Positions 17,541 through 25,857 of a stretch of DNA of 50,507 nt are shown piece after piece. A model generated the notes under the pieces. It made no database searches and was not told the DNA's origin. It worked only from the letters and a program-made list of their open reading frames with translations. Position numbers and translations under genes: made by a program. The stretch is from positions 1 through 50,507 of the forward strand of contig NZ_BAGJ01000130.1 of assembly GCF_000308775.1 (NCBI RefSeq). Direction: 5' to 3'. This DNA is from Nocardia testacea NBRC 100365 (GTDB taxonomy: Bacteria > Actinomycetota > Actinomycetes > Mycobacteriales > Mycobacteriaceae). The number at the start of each line of letters is the position of its first letter. Position 1 is the first letter of the stretch.

Positions 17541-19075
17541 GCGGCAAGCGAACTCACGCGGTACCCGGACAGTTCACGCTGGTCCTGCACTCGCATCTGC
17601 CCTGGCTCGCCCGGCACGGCCGCTGGCCGGTCGGCGAGGAATGGCTCTACCAGTCCTGGGCCGCGTCCTACCTACCGGTCGTCGAGGTACTGCGCACGCT
17701 GGCCGCCGAGGGCCGCTCGCATCTGCTGACCCTCGGGATCACGCCGGTACTGGCCGCCCAGCTCGACGATCCGCACTGCCTGGCGGGTATGCACCACTGG
17801 CTGGGCAATTGGCAGTTGCGGGCGGACGAGGCCGCGAAAGCCGGCAACCGCGCGCTGGGCGCACACGAACACCGGCTGGCGGCCGCGGCCCTGGCCGAAT
17901 TCGAGCAGAACTGGCGGCACGGAGCCGCCCCGGTCTGGCGGCAACTGCTCGACGCCGATGTCATCGAACTCCTCGGTGGCCCGCTGGCGCACCCGTTCCA
18001 GCCGCTACTGGACGAGCGGCTGCGCGAATTCCAGCTCCGCGAAGGCCTCACCGACGCCCGGCTGCGCTGGGGGCACGCCCCGACCGGGATCTGGGCGCCG
18101 GAATGCGGGTTCACCCCCGGGATGGAACAGGGCTACGCCGACGCGGGTGTGACGCATTTCATGGTCGACGGGCCCGCGTTACGCGGTGACACGACCCTGG
18201 GCCGTCCGGTGCGCGAATCGCCGGTCCTGGCATTCGGCCGTGATCTCACGGTCAGCTACCGGGTCTGGTCGCCCAAATCGGGGTATCCCGGCCACGGGGC
18301 CTACCGGGATTTCCATCACTACGATCACGCGACCGGACTCAAACCGGCCCGGGTCACCGGCAAGACCGTGGCCGGACCGGACAAGGCCCCCTACGATCCC
18401 GACCTCGCCGCCGCGCAGATCGGCCGCGACGTCGAGGACTTCGTACAGACCGTGCGCGACCGGCTGATCGGCGAATCCGAACGCATCGGGCGCCCGGCGC
18501 TGGTGGTCGCCGCGTTCGACACCGAACTGTACGGACACTGGTGGCACGAGGGCCCCCAGTGGCTGGCCCAGGTGCTGCGGGCCCTCCCGGAAGCCGGGGT
18601 CACGGTCGGCACCCTGGCCGACGCGCGCGACCGCGGCTTCGTCGGGGACCCGGTTCCGCTGACCGATTCCTCCTGGGGCTCCGGTAAGGACTGGCGGGTC
18701 TGGGCCGGTGATCAGGTGCGCGATCTGGTCGATCTGAACGCCGAGATCGTCCGGCTGGCGCTGGATACGGCCGACAAGATGCGCGCCGGCGCCCCGACCG
18801 GACGGGACCCGGTGGCCGACCAGCTGCTGCGCGAGGCGATCCTGACGGTGTCCAGTGACTGGGCGTTCATGGTCAGCAAGGATTCCGCCGCCGGTTACGC
18901 CCGCGACCGGGCCCATCAGCACGCGCACGCGGTCCGCGAGATCGCCGGTGCGGTCGAAGCCGGTCAACTCGGCAGAGCACACGATCTGGCGGCAGGATGG
19001 GCGGTGGCCGACGGCGTGTTCCCGGCCCTGGACGCGCGTAGGCTACGCGTCACCCCTGCAGAAGGACCGCGATGA
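17537..19075 (+). CDS. GH57 family 1,4-alpha-glucan branching enzyme (Rv3031-like)
   Basis: 512 residues from a TTG start at 17537 that overlaps the preceding TGA (TTGA). The GH57 signature pieces are present: FTLVLHSHLPWL near residue 13, GIWAPECGF with the probable nucleophile Glu about 189, and AAFDTELYGHWWHEGP with the probable acid/base Asp about 328. The C-terminal helical region contains SWGSGKDWRVW and SKDSAAGYARDRAHQH. It probably introduces alpha-1,6 branches in MGLP and/or glycogen. The next gene overlaps by four bases. The TTG is less usual but no better start preserves the conserved N-terminus. Confidence 0.92.
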   Translation: MSGKRTHAVPGQFTLVLHSHLPWLARHGRWPVGEEWLYQSWAASYLPVVEVLRTLAAEGRSHLLTLGITPVLAAQLDDPHCLAGMHHWLGNWQLRADEAAKAGNRALGAHEHRLAAAALAEFEQNWRHGAAPVWRQLLDADVIELLGGPLAHPFQPLLDERLREFQLREGLTDARLRWGHAPTGIWAPECGFTPGMEQGYADAGVTHFMVDGPALRGDTTLGRPVRESPVLAFGRDLTVSYRVWSPKSGYPGHGAYRDFHHYDHATGLKPARVTGKTVAGPDKAPYDPDLAAAQIGRDVEDFVQTVRDRLIGESERIGRPALVVAAFDTELYGHWWHEGPQWLAQVLRALPEAGVTVGTLADARDRGFVGDPVPLTDSSWGSGKDWRVWAGDQVRDLVDLNAEIVRLALDTADKMRAGAPTGRDPVADQLLREAILTVSSDWAFMVSKDSAAGYARDRAHQHAHAVREIAGAVEAGQLGRAHDLAAGWAVADGVFPALDARRLRVTPAEGPR

Positions 19076-20325
19076 AAATCTTGATGGTGTCGTGGGAGTA
19101 CCCACCGGTGGTCGTCGGCGGGCTGGGCAGACATGTCCATCACCTGGCGACATCACTGGCCGCGGCCGGTCACGAAGTGGTGGTACTCGCCCGGCGGCCC
19201 ACCGGCACCAGCCCGGCCACCCACCCCACCCATTCGTTCATCGCCGAGGGCGTGCTGGTGGTGGCGGTCGCCGAGGATCCGCCGATCTTCGATTTCGGCG
19301 AGGATATGCTCGCCTGGACTTTGGCCATGGGGCATGCGATGGTGCGCGCCGGGGTCGCACTGGACAAACCGGGAATCGGTGAGGGCTGGACACCGGATGT
19401 CGTGCACGCGCACGACTGGCTGGTCGCCCATCCCGCCATCGCGCTGGCCGAGTACTACGACGTCCCGCTGGTATCGACGATCCACGCCACCGAAGCGGGC
19501 CGGCACAGCGGCTGGGTCGCCGGCCGGGTCAACCGGCAGGTGCATTCGGTGGAGTGGTGGCTGGCCAACGAATCCGACGCGTTGATCACCTGTTCCACCT
19601 CGATGAAGGACGAGGTGGAGCGGCTCTACCGCCCCGACCGGATTCCGGTGCATGTGATCCGGAACGGAATAGATGTGGGGGCGTGGACCTTCCGCACCCG
19701 CTCGCCCCGCAGTGGCCCGCCCCGACTGCTCTATGTGGGACGCCTCGAGTACGAGAAGGGTGTGCAGGACGCCATCGCCGCCCTGCCCCGGATCCGCCGG
19801 GCCCATCCCGGCACCGTGCTCACCGTGGCCGGGGTCGGGACCCAGTTCGAATGGCTGCGCCAACTGGCCCGGACGCACCGGGTGGCGCGGGCCGTGCACT
19901 TCGCGGGCCAGCTCGACCACGCGGAACTGCTCGGCTGGTTGCACGGCGCCGACGCGATCGTGCTGCCCAGCCGCTACGAACCGTTCGGGATCGTGGCACT
20001 CGAGGCCGCCGCGGCCGGGACCCCGCTGGTCACCTCGACCGCCGGCGGACTCGGCGAGGCCGTCATCGACGGAGTCACCGGGGCGTCCTTCGAACCGGCC
20101 GATGTACACGGCCTGGTGGAGGCGGTGATCTCGGTGCTCGACGATCCGGCGGCCGCCCAGGAGCGGGCGTTCGCCGCGCGGGAGCGATTGACCGCCGATT
20201 TCGCCTGGGATGTGGTGGCGGCCGAAACAGCCGGTATCTACTCGGACGCGAAGCGACGGGTGCGCAATCCGCTGGGCCGCCCGGTGATCGTGGAACGCCC
20301 GCTGCCGGAACGCGATCCGAAGTAA
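19072..20325 (+). CDS. GT4 glycosyltransferase, alpha-1,4-glucosyltransferase of MGLP/glycogen synthesis (Rv3032-like)
   Basis: 417 residues, starting in an ATGA overlap with the branching enzyme. GT-B fold: N-terminal MKILMVSWEYPPVVVGGLGRH, then VVHAHDWLVAHPA, the C-terminal donor domain with LLYVGRLEYEKG and the E-x7-E motif EPFGIVALE around residues 303-311. The mycobacterial counterpart elongates the MGLP chain and contributes to glycogen. The three-gene cluster (methyltransferase, branching enzyme, transferase) forms one coupled operon. It is retaining and cytoplasmic; the donor nucleotide (UDP- or ADP-glucose) cannot be told from sequence here. Confidence 0.93.
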   Translation: MKILMVSWEYPPVVVGGLGRHVHHLATSLAAAGHEVVVLARRPTGTSPATHPTHSFIAEGVLVVAVAEDPPIFDFGEDMLAWTLAMGHAMVRAGVALDKPGIGEGWTPDVVHAHDWLVAHPAIALAEYYDVPLVSTIHATEAGRHSGWVAGRVNRQVHSVEWWLANESDALITCSTSMKDEVERLYRPDRIPVHVIRNGIDVGAWTFRTRSPRSGPPRLLYVGRLEYEKGVQDAIAALPRIRRAHPGTVLTVAGVGTQFEWLRQLARTHRVARAVHFAGQLDHAELLGWLHGADAIVLPSRYEPFGIVALEAAAAGTPLVTSTAGGLGEAVIDGVTGASFEPADVHGLVEAVISVLDDPAAAQERAFAARERLTADFAWDVVAAETAGIYSDAKRRVRNPLGRPVIVERPLPERDPK

Positions 20326-20717
20326 TCCGATCGTTCCCGGCGGACACGGCGCTCCGCTCCGGGGCAGTGAAGTGCCCGCTGTTGCTCGCTCGAGCATTCA
20401 GCACCACAAAGCCCGATCGAGCATGTGGCTGCACGAGTATCGGCCATGGGCTCGAGGGCGTTTACGGTCTGTTCCGCGTACGGGCCATCGTGCTCGCCGG
20501 TTGATGTGATCCCCTGCTCCTCCGATCGGAACGGGAGAGGTTCCCGCCGACATGTGCTGGGGTGGAATAGATGTCGGTGAACAGAATCGGATGCCGATCG
20601 GCGAAGATCCCGGGGAAAGGTCTCGTTCGGAGAGCACATTCCGAATCGGCACGCGACATGATCCGTCGGACCGATATCGAAGGTCGCCGGTTGCGGCGAA
20701 AGTTGGAGGCAACAGAT
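20326..20717 (+). other. Intergenic region upstream of serine hydrolase (392 bp)
   Basis: No supported gene. The open frame continuing upstream of the hydrolase start to 20571 has poor codon bias and no ribosome binding site. Base composition is slightly less G/C-rich than the flanks, suggesting non-coding, possibly acquired, DNA. Confidence 0.5.
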
Positions 20718-22259
20718 ATGAGGGGCGGCCGACCGCGCGTACCGGGTGTGCGGGCCCGGGTGCTGGGTTCGATACTGCTCGTGGTGTCGATAGTTGCCGC
20801 GGGTTGCGGTTTCGCCGGCCCGCGGGCGGGTGATGGGTTTCCGGTCGAGGCGACTGCGGTGGTCGACCGTGCCGTGCGCGCGCATATGGAGGCCGGGCTG
20901 ATCCCCGGGGCGGCGGTGGCGATCGTGGACCCGGAACTGGGCCGCTACCTGCGGGCATATGGGCTCGCTGATACCACCACCGGCAGACCTGTCACCGTCG
21001 ATGACCACTTCCGGATCGGAAGCGTCACGAAAACCTTCACGGCGACAGCGGTCCTGCGCGCCGCGGAGCAGGGACGGTTGTCGCTGGACGATGCCCTCGA
21101 AAAGTTCGTACCGGGTGTGCCGAACGGCGAGGCGATCACCATCCGGGATCTGCTCGGCATGTATGGGGGCGTCTACGACTACTCGGCGGATCCGGAGTTC
21201 GCGGAACAGTTACAACCGGCGCAGCCCACTCGGGAATGGGACCGCGGTGATGTCCTGCGAGTCATTGCCGCCCGCTCCGACGCCGCGAGAATGCCCCGGC
21301 AGCAGGGCAACTATTCCAATTCCGAGTATTACCTGCTGGGACTGGTGCTGGAGCGGGTGACGGGTAAGCCGGTGCGCCAGGTGCTGAACGACCTCTCCGG
21401 CGACCACGGGTTGCGTGAAACCTTCTATCCCGGCGATCGATCGCTTCCGATGCCTGCCGCCCGTGGGTACACCTACGCCGGCGACGTTCCCGTCGATGTC
21501 ACCGAACGCACTTCTCCGTCTCTTTACGGTGCGGCCGGGGCGATGGTGTCCTCGGTCGCCGACCTGGCAACATATGCGGCGGCGCTCGGTCGTGGTGACC
21601 TGCTGAAGGAGCCGGCTTTCCGGGCTCGGACAGCGTTCACCGACATCTCGACGCCGGGAGGTGGCACGTACCGGTACGGTCTGGGACTGGCGCAGGACGG
21701 TCGGTGGTTGTCCCATGAGGGATCGGTCCTCGGTTATACGACCCAGATCGGCTACCTACCCGAACGCGGCGTCAGCGTGGTGGTCGTAGTGAACCAGCAC
21801 ACCCTGCCGGGGACCCAGTTGATGGTCAACGCGCCGAGCATCTGGGCGGCCGTCGTCGATGATCTCTACCCGGGCACCCGCGGTCCGGTCGATGTGCCGG
21901 CAGAGCCCACGCCGCCGGTCCCGGCGGTCGCCGAAATGGACGCACAGCTCGACGAGGTCTTCGATCCGGATGTTCCGGCCGCAGAGAAGCACCTCCGCGT
22001 TGTCGGCGACGACAAGGATCCGAACCTCGTCGATCGAATGGCATCGTTCCAAGCCCAGTTCTCACTGCGGGTGAACGTGGACCGGGTCACCTTGGTCCGG
22101 CCGAATATTCTCTTGGCGACGACCGATACGACCAGCAGCGCGGGAAAAATGCCTACAGTCGTTCCCCTCGTCCCCCGTGCCGGCAACTGGTGGCTGCCGA
22201 CCTGGTGGGTGTGTGTAGCGGCAGGCCCCCAGGCCCACGACTCGGCGGCCTGCGGGTGA
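20718..22259 (+). CDS. Serine hydrolase lipoprotein, beta-lactamase/DD-peptidase family (class C fold)
   Basis: 513 residues. GGAGG eight bases before the ATG at 20718 decides the start. The N-terminus is basic, then a hydrophobic helix ends in the lipobox VAAGC (Cys 30), so the protein is a predicted surface lipoprotein. Catalytic motifs: SxxK as SVTK (102-105), YSN (199-201) and HEG (about 333-335) in place of KTG. The last ~100 residues (from PVDVPAEPTPPVPAV) form an additional domain resembling the substrate-linked C-terminal module of such hydrolases. Cell-wall peptidase, esterase or lactam hydrolysis are all possible. It sits as an insertion after the MGLP operon. Confidence 0.86.
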   Translation: MRGGRPRVPGVRARVLGSILLVVSIVAAGCGFAGPRAGDGFPVEATAVVDRAVRAHMEAGLIPGAAVAIVDPELGRYLRAYGLADTTTGRPVTVDDHFRIGSVTKTFTATAVLRAAEQGRLSLDDALEKFVPGVPNGEAITIRDLLGMYGGVYDYSADPEFAEQLQPAQPTREWDRGDVLRVIAARSDAARMPRQQGNYSNSEYYLLGLVLERVTGKPVRQVLNDLSGDHGLRETFYPGDRSLPMPAARGYTYAGDVPVDVTERTSPSLYGAAGAMVSSVADLATYAAALGRGDLLKEPAFRARTAFTDISTPGGGTYRYGLGLAQDGRWLSHEGSVLGYTTQIGYLPERGVSVVVVVNQHTLPGTQLMVNAPSIWAAVVDDLYPGTRGPVDVPAEPTPPVPAVAEMDAQLDEVFDPDVPAAEKHLRVVGDDKDPNLVDRMASFQAQFSLRVNVDRVTLVRPNILLATTDTTSSAGKMPTVVPLVPRAGNWWLPTWWVCVAAGPQAHDSAACG

Positions 22260-22442
22260 TGGAGCCGAGGTCGACTGCCGCGGCCGCGTTCACCGGGCCC
22301 GGCCGGCGGTCGGGTCGTCGCGCAGGGTCTCTTCGATGCGGCGCTGTGGTTCGGGCATCTCGATGCGGCGTTGCGAGAGAATTCGGGTACAGCATCTCTG
22401 TATGAGGAGCTCGTCCAACTGGAACCGGCTGAAAGGTCCCCC

Positions 22443-22655
22443 ATGACAAATCTCGGCGTGAAACTCTCGGTCTCCACTCTGGGGATCATCGCGGCCGCGC
22501 TGGTGGCGGCCGCACCGGCATCGGCGGAGGGTTTACCGGTCACCCCGGCACCTACGTCGGCGACCGAGGTCGGCGACCCGCCGCCGTGCATCAACTACCC
22601 CGGAAACATCCCCTGCAACCTGTCCACATTGTCGGCCTCGATAAATCCGTTCTGA
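22443..22655 (+). CDS. Small secreted protein with C-terminal disulfide-type motif
   Basis: 70 residues from the ATG at 22443 (MTNLGVKLSVSTLG), with a purine-rich GAAAGG upstream. A signal peptide core (IIAAALVAAAPASA) ends near residue 26. The mature peptide of ~44 residues has two Cys separated by eight residues (CINYPGNIPC), probably a disulfide, and ends SASINPF. Family unknown. A 14-bp perfect palindrome (22657-22670) follows the stop at once and may act as a weak terminator. Confidence 0.6.
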   Translation: MTNLGVKLSVSTLGIIAAALVAAAPASAEGLPVTPAPTSATEVGDPPPCINYPGNIPCNLSTLSASINPF

Positions 22656-22744
22656 TCACCGCATGCGGTGCTACGCGCTTCCACGATGTGCTGAGGATGC
22701 GCGGTTCACCGGCCGAGACCGCGGTGGCGCTCCCGCGCGCGGCG

Positions 22745-24055
22745 TCAGTCGTTCTCCCCGAAGGCGAAGATCTCGCCGATCCGGGTGACGACCACGACCT
22801 CGCCCTCGGCGCCGACCGCGGTACCGGTGGTGGTGCCCTGGGCACCGGGCAGCACATCCGAGTCGAGGGTGGCGCCCGTAGCGGTATCGAAGGTGACCAG
22901 GTTCAGCCCGGTGCCGATGGCGGCGGTGACGTAGCCGATCCCGCCCGCGGTCTGCACGGGCCGGCCCCGCAACGCCAGATCCTTACGCTCCCACACCCTT
23001 TCGAAACTGTCGCCGGTGTCCCGCAGGGCGAGCAGATAGCCCTCGTCACCGGCCGGGACGACCAGGCCGTCGTCGGAGACCGAGATCCCGCGCCGCGGCT
23101 CCCAGTCCAGCTGCGCCTCCCATTTCGGGGTGCCGTCGGCGGTGTTCACCGCGATCAGGCGTTTGCTGTTGTCACCGACGTAGAGCGTCGCGCCGTCGGC
23201 GGACAGGGCCGGATCGGTGGCACTGCCGCCGGCCAGGATTTCCCGGCTCCACTCCTGCCGGACCTTTCCGTCGGCATAGCGCAGCGCCACCAGGGCGGCC
23301 TTGGGCTCCCCGGGCTTGCGGACCGTCGCGTAGATCCGCCCGGTATCGATATCCATCGCCGCCACGGTGGCGACCGCGCACTCGGGGCCGCCGGTATGGC
23401 AATCCTCCAGACCGGCGCCGGCCGGCGGCCAGTCCAGATTCGGCGATTGCAGGAAATCGGGCTGCGGCAGCAACTGCTGGGTGGGGACCATTCGTTTGCC
23501 GGTCTGCCGTTCCAGCACGTCGACCTGGCCGGACTGGGTGATCACCAGCAGATGACCGTCACCGGTGAACTGCATTCCGATCGGTACGCCCGCCACCGGC
23601 GTCCGCCAGCGCGGCTGACCGAGGAAATTATCCGATTCCACGCCGCTGTCCAGACCGACGTACACATTGTTCGCACCGTCGAGCAGGGTGGGTGAATAGA
23701 TGGAGTGGGGGCCCAGCGGATTGCAGAAACGTTTACGTCCCGTGGGCATCTGGTAGGAGAAGATCTCACAGTCGGCGTCGGTGCGGCTGGTGACGAAGAT
23801 CTGCCCGTCCGAACCCACCGTCGCCGGCTGCGCGACCGGCCCGCCCACCGGCCGCGACCACTGCAGGCTCAGCGCCTGCGAACCGGTCACCGGGGTGGTG
23901 CCGCTGTTGCGGCTCTCGTGCCCCGGCGCGGGCCAGCCCAGGCCGCGGCCGACGGTGATGTCGTCGACATCGGTTCCGCAGGCGGTGAGCACCCCCGCGG
24001 CGGCCACCGCCGCCGCAAGCCAGGACACGGTCCGTACGCCGCTGCCGATACGCAC
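22745..24055 (-). CDS. PQQ-like beta-propeller lipoprotein (Rv3035-like)
   Basis: 436 residues from a GTG at 24055 preceded by GAGGAG eight bases away. A hydrophobic signal ends in the lipobox VLTAC (Cys 26). The remainder reads as repeated blade segments: QPATVGSDGQIFVTS, SPTLLDGANNVYVGL, DPALSADGATLYVGD, GISVSDDGLVVPAGD, GYVTAAIGTGLNLVTFD and TAVGAEGEVVVVT, as in PQQ/quinoprotein-like propellers. It is predicted to be anchored outside the plasma membrane. The neighbouring hexapeptide acyltransferase is divergent. It belongs to the conserved MGLP neighbourhood, where its role is undefined; a scaffolding function is only a guess. Confidence 0.85.
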   Translation of the reverse strand: MRIGSGVRTVSWLAAAVAAAGVLTACGTDVDDITVGRGLGWPAPGHESRNSGTTPVTGSQALSLQWSRPVGGPVAQPATVGSDGQIFVTSRTDADCEIFSYQMPTGRKRFCNPLGPHSIYSPTLLDGANNVYVGLDSGVESDNFLGQPRWRTPVAGVPIGMQFTGDGHLLVITQSGQVDVLERQTGKRMVPTQQLLPQPDFLQSPNLDWPPAGAGLEDCHTGGPECAVATVAAMDIDTGRIYATVRKPGEPKAALVALRYADGKVRQEWSREILAGGSATDPALSADGATLYVGDNSKRLIAVNTADGTPKWEAQLDWEPRRGISVSDDGLVVPAGDEGYLLALRDTGDSFERVWERKDLALRGRPVQTAGGIGYVTAAIGTGLNLVTFDTATGATLDSDVLPGAQGTTTGTAVGAEGEVVVVTRIGEIFAFGEND

Positions 24056-24195
24056 CTGCTGGTCTCCTCTGTCGTCCTGTCTCCCCGGGCCCACGTGTGT
24101 GGAAGATTAACGGAAGGGTATAGGCCGGGGCTCCCGACCACGAAAGTAGGCTGTTCGGCAGTACTGGGCAGCACAGAATACGAGGAGAGACGTTC

Positions 24196-24945
24196 GTGAC
24201 GAGCATGTGGGGCGCACCGCTGCGCTCACGCTGGCAGGGCTCCCGGCGCGGCGACCGGCGGCAGGCCCGGTTCCTCACCCTCGACTCGCTGCGCTGGGTG
24301 CTGGCCAACCGCGCGTACACCCCGTGGTACCTGGTCCGCTACTACCGGCTGTTCAAGTTCCGGCTCGCCAACCCGCACGTGATTCTGCGCGGCATGGTGT
24401 TCCTCGGGCGCAATGTGGAGATCCACGCGACCCCCGAACTCGGCCGGCTCGAAATCGGGCGCTGGGTCCATATCGGTGACGGGAACGCCATTCGCTGCCA
24501 CGAGGGCTCCCTGCGGATCGGCGACAAGGTGGTGTTCGGCAAGGACAATGTCGTCAACACCTACCTCGATATCGAGATCGGCGAATCCACCCTGGTCGCC
24601 GACTGGTGCTACATCACCGATTTCGATCACCGCATGGACGACATCACCTTGCCGATCAAGGACCAGGGCATCGTGAAGAGCCCGGTCCGGATCGGCCCCG
24701 ACACCTGGATCGCGGCGAAGGTCACCGTGCTGCGTGAGACCCGGGTCGGCCGCGGCTGTGTGCTCGGCGCGCATGCCGTGGTCAAGGGCGATATCCCGGA
24801 TTACAGCATCGCGGTCGGCGCCCCGGCCCGGGTAGTGAAGAACCGGAAATCCACCTGGGAGGCCGGCGCGGCCCAGCGGGCGGCGCGGGAAGCGGCACTG
24901 GCCGATATCGAACGGAAGAAGAACGGCGTCGCCCAGGAGGCCTGA
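24196..24945 (+). CDS. Left-handed beta-helix (hexapeptide) acyltransferase (Rv3034c-like)
   Basis: 249 residues from a GTG at 24196 with GAGGAG in good position. The central part has hexapeptide-repeat character: LEIGRWVHIGDGNAIRC, LRIGDKVVFGKDNVVN, VRIGPDTWIAAKVTVL and VGRGCVLGAHAVVKGDIP, ending in IAVGAPARVVK, the usual close of maltose/galactoside O-acetyltransferase-type domains. The likely role is O-acylation of a polysaccharide, plausibly MGLP, which carries short acyl groups. It is divergent from the lipoprotein gene at 24055. The donor acyl-CoA is not identifiable. Confidence 0.87.
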   Translation: MTSMWGAPLRSRWQGSRRGDRRQARFLTLDSLRWVLANRAYTPWYLVRYYRLFKFRLANPHVILRGMVFLGRNVEIHATPELGRLEIGRWVHIGDGNAIRCHEGSLRIGDKVVFGKDNVVNTYLDIEIGESTLVADWCYITDFDHRMDDITLPIKDQGIVKSPVRIGPDTWIAAKVTVLRETRVGRGCVLGAHAVVKGDIPDYSIAVGAPARVVKNRKSTWEAGAAQRAAREAALADIERKKNGVAQEA

Positions 24946-24950
24946 GCCGC

Positions 24951-25496
24951 CTACTTCACCGCATCGATCTTCTTGACGATCCGCTGCACCGTCAGCCAGG
25001 TGCGGGTGGTGATGTCCTTGCCGTAGGCGCGGTCCAGCCACGCCATGAAATTCGGTGTGCGCGGTGTGCTGTTGTCGATGACCGCGAGGAAGACACGGGC
25101 CGCCGCGTCGTAACCGATGATCTTCGTGAGCGGATCGTCGTCTGCGGGCATTGCCGGGGCCTGGCCCGGCGCCTTGAAGAAGGTGGCGGTGAGGTAGGTG
25201 CCGCGGCCGTGGGTGAAACCGGCGAACGGATCGCGGTCGAGCAGATCACGGAGTTCGGCCTCGGTGCGGATGATGGTGCCGCCGGGGATCCCGAGTTCGG
25301 CGCTCAGCGCTTCCTGGATGCGATCCTCGAGTTCGGCGATTCCGGTCTCCTCGGCGGCGAAGACGATATTGCCGCTGGACAGCACCGAGGCCACCGATTC
25401 GAAGCCCAGGCCGGTGAACACGCCGCGCAACTTCTCATTGCTCATATTCGGGTTGCTGGGCATGATCCCCCGCAGCAGCGCGGCGTACATCGTCAT
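24951..25496 (-). CDS. DUF1697 family protein
   Basis: 181 residues from the ATG at 25496 (MTMYAALLRGI). The start, GFESVASVLSSGNIVF and the EDRIQEALSAELG segment are the DUF1697 hallmarks; the family is small, cytoplasmic and of unknown activity. The last part, TPNFMAWLDRAYGKDITTRTWLTVQRIVKKI, also fits. It ends five bases after the convergent acyltransferase stop. An in-frame start at 25529 is possible but unconserved. No operon partner. Confidence 0.85.
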   Translation of the reverse strand: MTMYAALLRGIMPSNPNMSNEKLRGVFTGLGFESVASVLSSGNIVFAAEETGIAELEDRIQEALSAELGIPGGTIIRTEAELRDLLDRDPFAGFTHGRGTYLTATFFKAPGQAPAMPADDDPLTKIIGYDAAARVFLAVIDNSTPRTPNFMAWLDRAYGKDITTRTWLTVQRIVKKIDAVK

Positions 25497-25857
25497 GGGG
25501 TGACCGTACCCCGGTCCTCCGACACCCACGGGTCGCGCTCGCCGCTCACGGGCGGATACGCGCGGCCGCGTCCGGCCGCATCATCGACCACGCGCGGCCA
25601 ACTCGCCCACCCGCATTTCACATTTCGTACTTCCGGTGCGCCCAACGGTGATCACCACGACTCGGACCGCCGGAACCAGGATCGGAATGTCGACGGGTTT
25701 TCGCGCACGGCCGCGACGGTGGCGGAGGTAGGCATAGGATGGCGGTACCGATCGATATCGTCGACCGGTTTGCCCAGCTCAGACCGGGATGACCGGGGCG
25801 TCCACGAGGTGCCGGGAAATCGATATGCCGGATATCGATGCCGAACCGGGAGGGGCG
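25497..25857 (+). other. Promoter region of the ATPase-receptor unit (361 bp)
   Basis: No gene is supported here. CATAGGATGG at about 25733-25742 contains TAGGAT, a good actinobacterial -10, some 115 bp upstream of the ATPase start; no clear -35 accompanies it. Two in-frame ATGs (25789, 25825) precede the chosen start. Confidence 0.45.
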
